64,000 bases of DNA from Leuctra nigra (Eukaryota; Arthropoda; Insecta; Plecoptera; Leuctridae), in the NCBI GenBank assembly GCA_934045905.1, contig OW203762.1, forward strand, positions 44,665,411-44,729,410. The letters are read 5' to 3'. Made by a program: the position numbers and the translations under genes. The notes below the pieces were generated by a model. The model was given only the letters and a program-made list of their open reading frames with translations, searched no databases and had not been told where the DNA came from. Within the stretch, counting starts at the first letter, position 1; the number at the start of each line of letters is the position of its first letter. Shown here in pieces: positions 26,801-39,673 of this stretch.

Positions 26801-27037
26801 ATATCTGTACATTAGAGGTAGAAAGCCCAATGTCCATTTTTCTCGATTTTGCGTTACAAACTTTTGGAATTCAAGCAGCCATTTGACTTAGATCAACAAA
26901 GATACAATTACATTGATTGATGCAACTCTTACAAATTTACTGGTTTGACCATTACAAATATGATGGGATGAGCTCATCTCAAGCATCATTGAAATAGACA
27001 TGGACGGGCATTCTCCCTCTATTGTACATACAGATAT
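26801..27037. mobile_element. MITE, three-copy family (copy 1)
   Basis: The ends are inverted: ATATCTGTACATTAGAGGTA on the left, and on the right TGTACATACAGATAT preceded by CCTCTA. The interior shares GTCCATTTTTCTCGATTTTG, a GATCAACAAAGATACAATTA-type block and ACAAATATGAT with the copies at 46725-46956 and 49744-49998. It is 237 bp long and has no ORF. The target duplication is not clear. Confidence 0.78.
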
Positions 27038-30000
27038 GTCACCAGGGAGGGAAACGCCGCTAGCCGTGCTCCCAACTTCCTGACGTGCTTTTGCTGCGTT
27101 CTCTACAATTGAAAGTGAAACTGTACGCAGGACAGAACGCTTGCGCTTCTTAAAATGCGCAGTAATGGCTGTATATCTCGTCGAGCTGACAACTTTTAAT
27201 TATTACAAATGCTTGCCACATGAAGTGTTGGTGACGTGTCGTGAAACGAGGGTAGCATGGCAAGTTGAATTGAAATGTCGCCTGCTATTTATGAAGCTGA
27301 CCCGTGTGCTGCTCGCTCTGGAACATGCGTAATCGGGGACTTATTGCTCCACCTGCAATCTGCATAGTGCAGGGATGACATTGGTGCACGATGACCATGC
27401 ACGGGCAGACACAAGATTAACCGCTAATGCCGTAGTTTATCGTCCACTATGTTGGCGTTGCTCGCCGAGCTAAAGCTGTCTCACTCGACAGTGGATAGTG
27501 ACGCGATGTATGAAGTGAACTCGCCGGTGGACGAAGAATGACTCTAATGTGAACCATTAGCTCTCGTAATCGCTTCGAAACAGAATAAATACGCAAGGAA
27601 TAGGGGGAGGGGGAGGAGAGCTATGCAGCGCGCTGGCCATAAACTATTCATTCTGTTTGTTTTGCACAACAAACAAGAGTTTATTCTTATTTAATTGGGC
27701 GTCGAATGGCTGCTTTTAAGTAACAGAACAAAAACACTGTGATTGATAATTCACATCAGAAAGTGATTTTCGTGAATTTTCTCTGCAGATCAAAACAAGA
27801 GGATGGTTCCTCGGCGATCTGTAATGACCGCAGGAACAATGGTCCATTACCGTGAGGCTGCAGGCGCCATCTTCGGACAATGCAACCTTTCAATTTCATC
27901 TCCATCCATTCGACTCACGCTCACGTGCCCCTCTACATGCTGATGATTGAACGTAAAGCTCCAAGATCACGACTCTGGCTCTTTCAATGGCGCAGCTTTT
28001 ATTAGCGACGACGTAACGCCCTTTGTCCGCCAGATCACCAATCAACTGGATTAGGTTTGAACCCGAAGACTGAGCCAGTATTATGATTGATTCATTCGGA
28101 ACACATCGTTGCGTTGTGTGTCTCCTGCCAGCGGATGAGTCCATTCGCTTCCACCTGAGTCTGTGGCCGGCTTTGTGTCGCACACAATGCCAGCTCCGAC
28201 ACAGCACTCGGTTCACTTTCTGGAACCGAAACTATCGGGGCATTTATCACGAGCGAGGGCGTCGTGATCGAACTTCAATCACGAAACTTGGTCAGACCTC
28301 ACAATGTATTGCCGCAGCCAGAGAGCAATATTCTGGCAACTGAAAGGTCACGTATTTGAGCGAGACTGAAGTCGAGAGTGCGACCAATCAATCTCCTCGG
28401 CCGGGTCGCGCATTGTGCGACTACCTGGCTGGCGTGTGACAGGCGGCAGACACGGTCCGACACCTTTGCATCCAGCAGAGAGAGGACGTTATGTGTAAAA
28501 GGAGACCTCGTAAAATTGTCTAAAGGATTTTCGGCGTTGAAAAGGTAAATAGAATACGCGCATAACTTTGGATAAGTGCCACAATGTTGACTATAATCCA
28601 CGCTCGTAAAGTCTTACAGGAGTATTAGTACGACGGGTTCCATAGTCGGGAGAAGAAGGGAGTCGTCCGTTATAGGAAACTTTTCAAAGAAAACTTTTAA
28701 GTACCTCTTCCTGAATAGTGTATGATGCACGGTGAGGTCGTAACGAGTTATCAGCGTCTACTTTATCTCGTTACCTAAACCTACTATTGGTTCGCTTATT
28801 GCTGAAGTCGAGAGCGAGATGAAATCAAACACTTCCAACTTCATCCTCGCGAACCAGCAGAGCGGAATAACTCCCACCGACGACGTCTACACGGAGGCTC
28901 TGCTATCAGATTGAAAGTTTTAAACATGAACTCTGTCTCCGAGATATCTCACATCGAGGCACAAAGTTGGCCATCTTGATTCAATGAAGTCAACATCCAC
29001 GTGGACTAAGTTGTGGTCACGTGTTTGCCCCCCCCCCCCCCTCCCCGCCCTCCACACCCCTGACCAGTCATCCGTTAGACCGACAGATGGCAAAACCGTT
29101 GTTCTATGCGTAGATGATTCAACGCATGGTTGTGACGTGTACTATAGAAATCTGATATTGATAGCTCAAGTTTATTGAAAATCTCGATATTTTTCAATTT
29201 TATTTGTTCAAACTACCGAAAAGATTCCCTTACACATGAGTTGAAAATTATTCGCCATAATTCTTAGTTACTGTTTCTTCATACTATATTCTGTATGCAG
29301 GAATAAGATTTACACTGACGATAAAATGACGATTAGTGTTCGATTAGGCAGTCTCATTCCATGTATACAATACACGCAATGTTTTACGGCTTTACGGGTG
29401 ATATTGCTTATGAGTAATGTTTACGATCGGTTATTGTTCTGAGCTTTACAACCGCTTCTGAACATGATAAACATGAACAAACTCCTGCTCGTAAATTGTG
29501 CCTGTAAGTGAGCAAAACCTCTGCCGGGCCGGGACGTGAACCCATGCCCTCCACGGTGTCCGGGCTACCTCGTTCATTGCCTACTGAACGGGAACCCACC
29601 GTGTACAGGCCGATGTGAACGCCTATGATCACGTACATTTCCACCCATGTGCAGAAAGCGTGGTGGTCGATTGTGATGCCAACCATCGCCCAGATATGGT
29701 CATTCCTCGTTAATTAGTCGTTTATAATGAATCCCATATGTTAATCTTAATTGTTTCTCGCCATCTAGGGACGGGGAACTTTTCTATCAGTAGCCGGCCG
29801 TAAACCCACCTGCCGTAATATTGCGCGGGCTCGTCAGGCGGCGTAATGTTGTCACGTGACGACGTCGTTGTGTCTCTGCGACGGAGGGCGCCGCATTAGT
29901 GGATATATTACATTAGAACCACGGCTCTTCACACCCGAGGGGAGCCCCGTAGAACACTCATAAATCCATAAAACAATTTCACGGCTGTTAAAAAATTAAG

Positions 30001-30167
30001 AATCTATGTTTGTTGGTTTTAATTTGAATTTAGTGGATCTTGATCGACCAGCGTCCACTCATAATATCCTAAAATGGTCACTATTTTAATTGCCTGAAAT
30101 CCTACTACATTGAAATTCTTTTGTACAGAAGAATTTGATAATATAATTTATTGTAATTATAAATGCT
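27038..30167. other. Non-genic stretch with a weak minus-strand coding-like patch and a C tract
   Basis: A minus-strand frame at about 27930-28095 encodes a helix/strand-like peptide (SNLIQLIGDLADKGRYVV) but lacks convincing splice sites. A 14-bp C tract lies at 29028-29041. A tRNA-like A box and B box on the minus strand near 29520-29570 are spaced too closely for a real tRNA. No gene is supported. Confidence 0.4.
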
Positions 30168-30345
30168 GTTTTGGGATATTGCGTATTTTTATATAAAATT
30201 ATGTATTTCTGTCAACTTTTCGATTTTAATTTCGAAATCTTCTTCAGGACAAAAATTATCATTATCAAAAATTATCAATTTAAAATCGAACCTGTCTGTC
30301 AGAAATAAATAATTTTATATAAAACATGACGCAATAACCCAAAAC
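30168..30345. repeat. Inverted repeat (possible small foldback element)
   Basis: The arms GTTTTGGGATATTGCGTATT (left, from 30168) and its imperfect complement ending CGCAATAACCCAAAAC at 30345 extend inward through TTTATATAAAATTA and TCGATTTTAA, roughly 70 bp each. The spacer includes GAAGAAGATTTCGAAA. I could not define a target duplication. AT-rich and non-coding. Confidence 0.7.
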
Positions 30346-30538
30346 TTTGAATTGTTTGAATTGTTTATTATGTTTTGCTATACCATGTTTTTGTTTCGGT
30401 AACAAAACTAATTGATTGATATAGTTGATTTTTATTAAAAAAGCAAAATGGCACTGAATACGTAAGGATCCTGGGCTGTCCGATCAGCATCAGAGTGTGA
30501 AGTGGTGAGTGATCTGCAAGAGTCTGCGCGTGTTTGAT

Positions 30539-31239
30539 GCGAGATATGTAAGGCTCACGACGGCTCACGACACGCGCGAGATAAGTAATGCTCACGACGG
30601 CTCACGACGCGCGAGATATATAATGCTCACGACGGCTCACGACGCGCGAGATATGTAAGGCTCACGACGGCTCACGACACGCGCGAGATAAGTAATGCTC
30701 ACGACGGCTCACGACGCGCGAGATATATAATGCTCACGACGGCTCACGACGCGCGAGATATGTAATGCTCACGACGCGCGAGATATGTAATGCTCACGAC
30801 GGCTCACGACGCGCGAGATAAGTAATGCTCACGACGGCTCACGACGCGCGAGATATATAATGCTCACGACGGCTCACGACGCGCGAGATATGTAATGCTC
30901 ACGACGGCTCACGACGCGCGAGATATGTAATGCTCACGACGGCTCACGACGCGCGAGATATGTAATGCTCACGACGGCTCACGACGCGCGAGATATGTAA
31001 TGCTCACGACGGCTCACGACGCGCGAGATATGTAATGCTCACGACGGCTCACGACGCGCGAGATATATAATGCTCACGACGGCTCACGACACGCGCGAGA
31101 TAAGTAATGCTCACGACGGCTCACGACGCGCGAGATATATAATGCTCACGACGGCTCACGACACGCGCGAGATAAGTAATGCTCACGACGGCTCACGACG
31201 CGCGAGATATGTAATGCTCACGACGGCTCACGACGCGCC
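30539..31239. repeat. Minisatellite, ~20 units of 35/37 bp with higher-order structure
   Basis: The unit is GCTCACGACGGCTCACGACG followed by CGCGAGATATGTAAT (35 bp). A 37-bp variant has ACACGCGCGAGATAAG. At the left end three monomers (35+37+35) repeat as a 107-bp higher-order unit (30541 and 30648). Later monomers are more uniform. The unit itself contains a doubled CTCACGACGG word. Open frames across the array, such as 31070-31282, are artefacts of the repeat. Confidence 0.96.
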
Positions 31240-34200
31240 GATTACTCACTGGCGAGTCGCAAACGTGAGGTTATTATTGTAATTTATTCCTCTCGACGAT
31301 AAAATTATGGCAGCTCGTAGAACTGATTAACATTTTATGCCCTTATCTGGACAGCTCGAGTGATCTTAACTATAATTAGTTATGTTAAAACAACGAAAAT
31401 TCAGGAGAGATTACTTGCTCACTGGAAAACGTAATTTTCGGAAACGGAGATCGTGAAATCTAATTTACAACCTTTTATAAGTTTCGTATAGAAAAACACA
31501 CAGTTCCTTTCATTCGAGGTGTTCGTTGCCTCACTGTCAGCGAACGAAGTTAAAAAATCATTATCTTCTCATTTTTGTTGTTTCAAGTTTTGCGCTCGGC
31601 CATTCTGTCTACTCTGCGAAGCGTGACGCTTACGACTGGTTCACACCCAACACTGCGGTGCTGTACCAGAAGACACTCTTGCTCCGCTCTACTTGCATCG
31701 CTCTCGTCGCGGTCTCGCGGTGCAAGACCGGGGGTAATTAGGACCTCGTCGTATATGGCCACCGTCATGTGGTGAACAGACACTGATAAGACCATCGATA
31801 GCCGTCTTCGGCTCGACATCCGTCCGACCATCGGCTATACAGATTTCAAACAGACATTCTTCCCAACGCTAACGAGTCATTCTCTTATCTGTTAGTCAAT
31901 TACCATTGATTGCATTCGGTTCGTCAGCTCATTGATAGGCGAAGTTCTCGCTGCGATCAAGATCCCGGATCAACCACTTGTTTCTTGTCGAGTTTTTTTC
32001 AAGTGAGCAACTCTATTTTACTTATTTGAGACGTTTCTCTCGTCTAACCGGTTACAAGTTTATACTCACATTTTCTACAATTTTAACTCTGCGAAATTGA
32101 GATTGTAGAGCCATCAGCTCGGCCATCAGTATGATGAGTTTCCATATTTCGATGTTTTACGTATCGGCGGGTGCGGTGTCCCCGCTGATCCCATTCCGTG
32201 ACCCACATGAGTCGCGGCATGCACCGCGGGCGCGAGTACTGGGGGGGGGGGGGGGGGGGGGGGCGAGTACTGGGATTGAGTGATGCGTCTATTTGCAGCC
32301 ACAGCTCTTCCGAGGTGTCATTGTGGCTGTCACGTGGTCCCGCGGGGTTGTGGAACGTCTCGCACCTGTAGGCTACGTTTTATTGTCACTCGATAGATTA
32401 ATACAATTTTCTGTATAAGAATGTGCGTTGAAATATAGTAGCAGTCAATTCATTTAGTATCTTTGGTGAGCGGATTTGTTTAACGACAACCGTTTTTCTG
32501 GATGCGATATTTATCTCCAACGGCGGGGCCTATGGGATAAAAATATAGATCGTTTCGTTGGGCATATATGCGCCAGAGATGTGAGGGTGTAACGTAAAAA
32601 ATGCAATAACATTTTATAGTTCTTTTGTGTTAGCCTGTAAAAAAAGTTTTCCTCCATCCTCTCCGAGAGTGTTGGTTCGAATCTCGGTGCGAAGCGAAGG
32701 ATCAAGTCTGGTTTATGACAGGAGCGAAGTTAGTCGTCGACGGGCTGCTCGAAGCTCTCCCCACCACACCCCGGCCAGCCAATTACACCCTCTTGTGGCG
32801 ATCCCGTCACATAACTCCTGATTAGTTGTCTGGCCTAGTTGAAGTCTCGCTAATGCGTGCAATGTACGAGCATGCACGTACTCCGCGTGGGGTTCGATTC
32901 CGAGTCGATGCCATGACAATAGCGTCGTTTACGCGCGCCGCCGACGCCATTACTCAGCACTGTGTACACTGCATGCAGCTCGCTCTCCAACACTTCTCCT
33001 GCAGATGCGCGCGAGGCTCAGTTTAATTGATGATCGCCAAAGCGGCGGCTCTTTTAATGAGTTTTTTTTAAATGAATTGAAATTCTGCCTCTCCAGCAGC
33101 AGAGCATAGCCTCGTTATCGGCGCAGAATTTACTCGAGGCCTATAGTTATTAGGCTGTTTGTTTAACGTATAATTACTCGACGAAGCGAACTGAACGGTT
33201 TGTTTTGTATGCAAATAAAAACTGTTTTCTATAGCACACCAACATGGCCACCATAGAAAATATTTACACTGCTAGAGATTGAATTCGCTTAGGCTTCGGA
33301 CCCGGCTGAAAGTTTCCTCTTCAAGGGGCCACCGAGCTCGAAAGAGCCCCGATCTCCGTGGGGAGAACATCCAGGACAATCTGTGTGCTGCCACAGGCAA
33401 AAACTCATGATTCTTCAAACATACATAATCTTTTCGCCATCCACATCTAGACGCGATGACACTAAATTTTTGTGGGTATTGATTAAGTATGAGTCTCCAT
33501 TTAGCTTTGTAATTTAAATGTAATTCAAGATTTTGTTCTAGATTATATCTAATATATCAATGTTCGTAAATTACTAGTTTAGGAACATCTCATCAAATGA
33601 CTGTACCTTTTGTGTACAAAAAAGCTTTCATACAATTTTTGTAACAGACATTTAACGACCGCGACTATTATTAAAACTTATTAGTGATTGTAGAGGTGGT
33701 AGTTTTGCGGCACAATCCATCACAGTATCAGAGTGACAGGTATCGAGAACATGACTGCGATGACTATGACTATGACTATGACTATGAGAGACTGTCCTCG
33801 TGCCTGCATCCCCAGGCAGCATGGCTAATCATGCGTGCACTCGTTGTTTATGAGCTCGGATTGTGTTCTTCGCTTTCTATCGGGATAATGCATAGTTCTA
33901 ATCTTGATCATCTACGTTCTATGCATACTCTCCACTCGGATGGCCATCTTTGGAGGCAGCATCTAGCCCGAGGATCCAATTATTTCAAGGAAACCAAGAG
34001 GAAGATGCTGGCATAGGCGTGTAGCTCCAGTCATCTCGACAGAATAATCTTCTTTCGTGTAGGTACAACAGAAGAGCTATTACAGATGACCTAAAAAGTG
34101 GTTTGGCGCGCGTGGTGCGCGATGTTGAGGTCAGCGACTCGGCGTCGTCCGCGTCGACGAGGACGTAGACCTTCAGCGTGGAGACGAGCGCGATGACGCA

Positions 34201-34758
34201 TCTCGTACGAGGATTCACCAGGAAGTTCTCGTCTTGTCTCGAACTTGTTCAGAGTTGACTCGACTTGTTTGCCGAAATGCATAATTTCCAGTTGGCAATG
34301 TCTGCTGTGTTGTGCTCTCCACGTTTATATTCCGCGCTTCAATGAAGATTCATCACATATTACAGTGACATATGAGTGTATACATCACGTTCCTGAGGAA
34401 TATGTGTCTAAGACGCGAGAATTATCATGAATTCATCTCTGAGCTGTGCGACTGTCACGAAGATGGCGCCTCTAATATGTTTATATTTCTCTCTCTGTCG
34501 CTCGCTTCATCGTACTCTGTCTCTGTCTCACCGAGTTGATCGTAGGCCGTGTTTTCGGCTTGTTTTATTCGAGGTTGGCGACCTGCTATGTACCACGGGT
34601 CGCGAAGTTTCGCGTGTGAGAAGATGAGCCAAGACAGATCGAGCTCAAGGGCTGTTTGCAGGATAAACGAGGGGAAGATGAGGTCGAGGGGAAGTTGGCG
34701 TCGCTCTGTAATCCAAAAGCTCGGAAGATGGAGAAGCACGCATTTGCGTAGCTTCTTA
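31240..34758. other. Non-genic stretch with a long G tract and a CpG-rich patch
   Basis: A 23-bp G tract at 32241-32263 is flanked on both sides by GCGAGTACTGGG. A GACTAT hexamer repeat (about 5 copies) lies at 33757-33785. A CpG-rich patch at about 34090-34195 is open in more than one minus-strand frame with high GC at third positions in one of them. No splice pair or domain supports a gene. Confidence 0.45.
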
Positions 34759-35289
34759 AGCCTCATTTACACTGTTCAAGTTTGCTTTCAAGTCCTTGAA
34801 TTCAAGCCCTTGAACTCAACCCTTGAATTCAAACACTTGAATGGGCATTTACACTGTTCAAGCTTCAAGTCGTAACATAACCTAAAATATTCACTTCTTG
34901 CAAAGAACATGTTTTTACATATTGTGCTAGATTTTCGATGCCACATAGACACATATTATATCAGTAATGAAACAGTTGTCTCTCGTGACTATGACATATC
35001 GGTAACTTATTAATATTTGCTAGAATATGTTAAAATCTGGAATTGGCGGGAAAATCTTGAAAGATACTGGAGAGAGGGGCGGAGCCAGAGTTGTGGCGTG
35101 GGTTCTGATTGGTTCAAGTCGTTCAAGTCTTTCAAGTCTTCAAGGAAAATAGGACATGTTCTAAATGGCTTCAAGTCTTGAATTCAAGGGTTGAACGCTT
35201 CAAGTTATCCGTTTAGACTATTCAAGGGGTTGAATTCAAGGGTTGAATTCAAGGACTTGAAAGCAAACTTGAACAGTGTAAATCAGGCT
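34759..35289. mobile_element. PIF/Harbinger-like MITE (531 bp)
   Basis: Terminal inverted repeats AGCCTCATTTACACTGTTCA (left) and the complement ending GTGTAAATCAGGCT (right) extend inward for about 50 bp. The element is flanked by TTA at 34756-34758 and TTA at 35290-35292. A 3-bp TTA target duplication with a TTTACAC-bearing terminus is typical of PIF/Harbinger MITEs (family knowledge). Inner parts are rich in TTCAAG/CTTGAA and GAATTC words that can pair with each other many ways. Non-coding. Confidence 0.85.
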
Positions 35290-38200
35290 TTAGTCAACGT
35301 TCAACGAACCACAAACTGTCAAGTGTTTTTCCTTCTTCCCTATTTTTTGTGATTCTCTCCCTATAGCGTCATGATGCCTTCTGTCGCCGATGCCACTTCG
35401 TATCAGAGTCAGCGGGAATGACGCCAGTGAACGAAGCTACAAATCTTGAGACGACGACGCGAACCCACCGATTCTTTGTTGAATAGTGAAATTGCCACAG
35501 CCTGACTTGTTTTGAAGCAATACATCGTAAACATGGCTCGTGAACAAACCAGATAGGTGCTGTTGATGTTTTTTATTTGGTATTCGTGAGAGTGTTCAAA
35601 GCTGTTTTTTTTCATTCGTTTTGTTCAGGGAAGGCAGGTTTTAAATATCCGGTCAAGTGCTGTAGCTAGCGATGTCTTCGGGCGTTGTTATTGGCTGCGA
35701 TCGTATCACCGGCTGGACGCCGCGACGCCTTCCTCGTCGTGACCGCCGGTACTCGAGCGGCGTCGGCGTCGTCGGCGTCCTGCGGCTGGCGCGACGCCGA
35801 GCCCTTATCGTCGCCGCCGCCGCCGTGGTAAACATCTCTCACGTACCCACGTCACAGTTTATCACAGTTTATAACCGATGTGTTCCAGTTTTGCGAAACA
35901 ACTTGCGAGCAACATTGATGGGCGTCGTTTGCGTCTCTGATCTGCACCGCTTCTCGGTCGCGCCCTCGGCCGACCATATGTTCAACTCACGCCATCCATT
36001 GCGACGATTGAGCTCAAGCTATTTTTATCGGATATTTTCGCGATTTTTTTCTCTCTTTGCTTTGCGGGAGTAGCTTTTGCCGGACAGCTTGTGTTTGCTG
36101 TCAAGCGTCGTTCCCACCCCTCCTCGATAACCTCCTTGCAAGCGAGCCCAACTGCCGTCACATCTCATGAAATGAATATTGCTCTTAGTCTTATGAGATT
36201 GAACTGATGTTACTATAGGATGATAAGAGTCGGGAGACGGCCATGGATTCACAGCGATACTGAAATACATATTGGATTAGAGCACAATGAAAGTGAGACG
36301 CGTGTAATTGACATGAAAATGACATGACGTTGCTGTGGAGATCTCGTCCACCTTCGCAGCGTGGAGAGAGGAGGGATAAAAGAAACAGTGCTCACCTTGG
36401 CCAACTTTTCGATCGTGCTGGACGTAAAAATGGTTACTTACTTACTGTCGGTGTGCATGTACAAAGTCGGAAGGTGGGAACGCAATCAATAGCACGTATC
36501 TCCGACTTCCAACAGAACCTGTTCGACTGATCGGCCATAAATCACTGACTGTCCTGTCCAACGACGGCGAGTAGCGGCTGTTGCGCTGCTGGTTTCGTCA
36601 GAAGATTCGCAGATCGTTGATCCCACAGCTTTGGGTCCGGGGTTCGACTCAATCAGTGGTTCAAGCTAATTCTTATCTTACCATATCACTCGCTCAGCTT
36701 TGAAAACGATATCCCCATCGGACAATTAGTCGTCCGTTCTCATGTACTTCTCTTTGCTTTGATCCGTGGGTGCACCTGACACAGAGGCGCTAAGCAACCC
36801 GCAAGGCACGGAGGTTCTCTTCTGTTGTTTCATCTTCATTGTTGTATTCTTAGCTTTGATGAAACTTGAGAGCTCTTGCTCGACTTGCGGACAGTTACCA
36901 CCTGGGGCGCATCGAGCTCGGATTCGCGCCCAACAATAACACGGTGTTGAACGGAATTTCGTTAATTGAGTTTCCCAGTGTTGAAAACCATTGCAGCTCT
37001 CGTAATCCCCGAGCCAAGAGCAAACTAAACACCGCTATCTTACGTAGCTACGAGCTGTTTATACGAGCTTGTTTTGAATCAACTGTGTACTAATTATTTT
37101 CCATGGCACCTACGACGGTAATTACACTACATTCAGTGACATTATGGCGTCGGTTTGGTATTCATGTTCAGTAGGTATAACTTACTTTTTGCAGGAATCA
37201 TGATTAATTCAATTCGTGTTTTTGAGATTTTTTTCTGGAGTGCGTTTGTAAAATATTTGAAATGTTGTCGAACAATGAACTGGTTCTTCAAACGCGAACT
37301 TTCTGTGAGACTGGGTCGCGTCGTGTGAACGTAATACATTTGGCAAGTGCAACTCAGCTGGGATGCAGCAAGCGGCGATGCAATGTTGATGCATTCTAGC
37401 TGCAGGCAGCGCGTGTTAGGCTTATCACACACGCGGTTCCACCGCTGCTGGGTGGGTGTGGCGCACCAGCACACTAGACAATGCCTGATCGTGCACGGGT
37501 GGCTGCTTTTTGTTGGGAAGTGTGAGAGATTTTGTCTAATAAAACTCAAGGAGATATATACGAAACGAGGGACGAAACATTTTAGGGTCTGCCACCCGTG
37601 ACGTTTCCATAATAAATTTCCATAATTCGTTTTTTCCCTGAAGTGAACACAGTACACGACGCGGCGAGATAGAATCTGTTGTATTATTCGGCAAAGTCCC
37701 CCCCGCCTCCTGTCCCCTGCCCACGCTGCCACAGAAGTGTGTTGTTACCGCAACGGTAGCGCGCGACCTGTGCGGGACTCGAACCGCGCTCTCTTCATCT
37801 TTCATCGTGTTGATTCTCTATGCATCCTGGGCCTCGTAATTAGTTTCGGATGTCAAAAGTCTAGCTTCATTATGCTGACTGGATGTTTATTGTTGCGTCC
37901 TCTGTGCTATTCGCGGTCCGTTTCAGTTCGTTATTGAAATTTACTTTTAATCTTCCTCCTGCAACGAACATCTACATAATTTACTGGATTGCTGGATTGA
38001 TTTATAATGGAGATTCGGACAAACTGATGCACTCTGATTGGACGTAATGTCCTGCCATGCGACCAATGATCGTCATGCATGAAGTCTGATCGCATTCCGG
38101 TTGCTATGACTCTATGACCCAGCTCGACGTTGACGGGCTCGACACCGCGCGCAATTCAATTCCGTCGTACGTGCCTCGGTTCGATCCCCGGTGAAGTGCA

Positions 38201-39558
38201 TCACGTGGGAGCCGTAATGGAATCACGCTCGCCATTTGCAGTAATCGAATTGTGACATGGTTTCATGGTCCCCATGACGCGGCGCACGCTGCATCCACAT
38301 GTGTCTTATTCACATGCAGAGTGCATCTGCATAATGATGGCCATGGAACTGGAAGCCAAGGACGTATTAACATGTCGTTTGAAGAGGCGGTGTGCTGCAA
38401 TCACACTACTAACCTGGAGCTCAAACAAATGCATGCAATTACAACTGTTTATGTATGCTATCACGAAACTTATACTCTCAATATCACTTATTTGGCGTAT
38501 GAGGCGAAGTAATACCAAAATGATAATAAAATGTAACATGTTATTTGTTGATTAATGTCACCTGTGCTTCACATAGCAATGATTGAGCAATGCCCGAGGT
38601 GTGTGTATACGCAGGTAACGACACTGTGCGGTCTCACCGCCTGATGTTTCGTCAGCGACCAACCTGCTAGTTATTATGCCCCACGCTTAGTTCACCCGAA
38701 TCGCCGTATAATGAGATAAGATAATTGATACCCGAATGCCGGACGGACGTGAATATATCGGGAGAGTTCGGGCGTGACAACTGAATAATACAAACATCCC
38801 GGATACCCCAGGCAGGCAGTTGTCCCCGGCCTGCTGCAGGGTGCAAATGCATCGGCGATAGGGTAATGAGGTCCCGTATAACATCGTTCTGTAGTCGCGA
38901 TGCGGGCACCTTGCTCACGCACCATTGTGTTCGCAGACATGACACTAGCATGTGTGTCGAGCGGAAAATAAAGATGATCCCAGGTCATTTCAATTAACTT
39001 TCCTGAAAAGAACTGATCTATATTGTTGCGTGCGTAGAGAGAGTTCATGCGGAATGGAAGTGTGTGGAGAGGAAATGGATTTGAACTCGATGGCTAACGA
39101 ACTCTTCGGCTGGACGAGATAATGTCGCTCTCGCGAGACAATGAATCCGCCACACCACGCAAACACAATCATTCGAACAAACACAATCATTCGAACCAAC
39201 ACAGCTTATGCAGATTCCGTGTCCAATCGTTCACTCATGATCGATCAACTCATTGTTCACCCGTAGACCGAGAGTTCACAGTTCACTCTTTACGTCCCTC
39301 GCTGAGAAATAAACGCATTTAATTTGTGTTTGTCTATCCGAAGAGCTCATGCCAGATCTCTCCCTCTCTGTTTCTATAAGGAATTAGACGCCGTTTCTTG
39401 TGTTGTGCCCTCCAAATAGGGGCAGTTTGTTTTCGCAGTGTGGCCGAGGCAATCTTGGGACCCTCTTGCGAGGCATGGCGCCTCCCCCTGGCGCCGCTAA
39501 GACAATAATGATGATTGGTTTTGTCTTGTTGACTGATCCGCGTGTGGTTTTCTTCCAG
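35290..39558. other. Presumed MXD intron or upstream region; no supported exon
   Basis: A CpG-rich block at about 35672-35830 is open on both strands and ends at a GCCGTG|GTAAAC donor-like site. It could be a 5' exon or promoter but shows no known motif. A 196-codon minus-strand frame at 37142-37732 has random-looking content. A direct duplication (AACACAATCATTCGAAC) lies at 39161-39198. The exons expected upstream of 39559, for the Sin3-interaction and basic regions, were not found. Confidence 0.5.
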
Positions 39559-39673
39559 GCGAGCCCACCTACGTAACTGCCTGGAGAAGCTGAAGGAGAT
39601 GGTGCCGCTCGGCCACGAGGCGTCGCGGCACACAACACTAGGGCTTCTTACGAAAGCGAAACGATTTATCAAG
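39559..39673 (+). CDS. Mxd: MXD exon: end of basic region plus helix 1-loop-helix 2
   Basis: The acceptor is TTTTCTTCCAG and the donor is AAG|GTAACC. The exon gives 38 codons after one leading base: [18 protein letters not shown] (helix 1), then a loop with HEASRHTT, then [12 protein letters not shown] (helix 2). The RAHLR...CLE.LK..VPLG...SRHTTL.LL.KAK..IK pattern is the MXD signature and differs from MYC, MAX and MNT. Entry phase 2 requires an upstream exon ending in two bases of an Arg codon, as in other MXD genes. Confidence 0.96.

Noticed and set aside
29512..29590. Minus-strand A-box and B-box-like words considered as a tRNA gene
   Set aside because: The boxes are too close together and no cloverleaf stems could be paired; other B-box-like words (32670, 36635, 37775, 38172) also lack an A box and stems.
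30230..30300. GAAGAAGATTTCGAAA region considered as a hammerhead ribozyme core
   Set aside because: The CTGATGA core word is absent and the stems required cannot be formed; only an inverted repeat is supported.
31070..31282. 70-codon frame with repeated HDGSRRARY and HDTREI peptides
   Set aside because: It is produced entirely by the 35/37-bp minisatellite.
37142..37732. 196-codon minus-strand open frame, the longest in the window
   Set aside because: The residue order looks random, there is no domain or splice context, and other frames on both strands are also open there.
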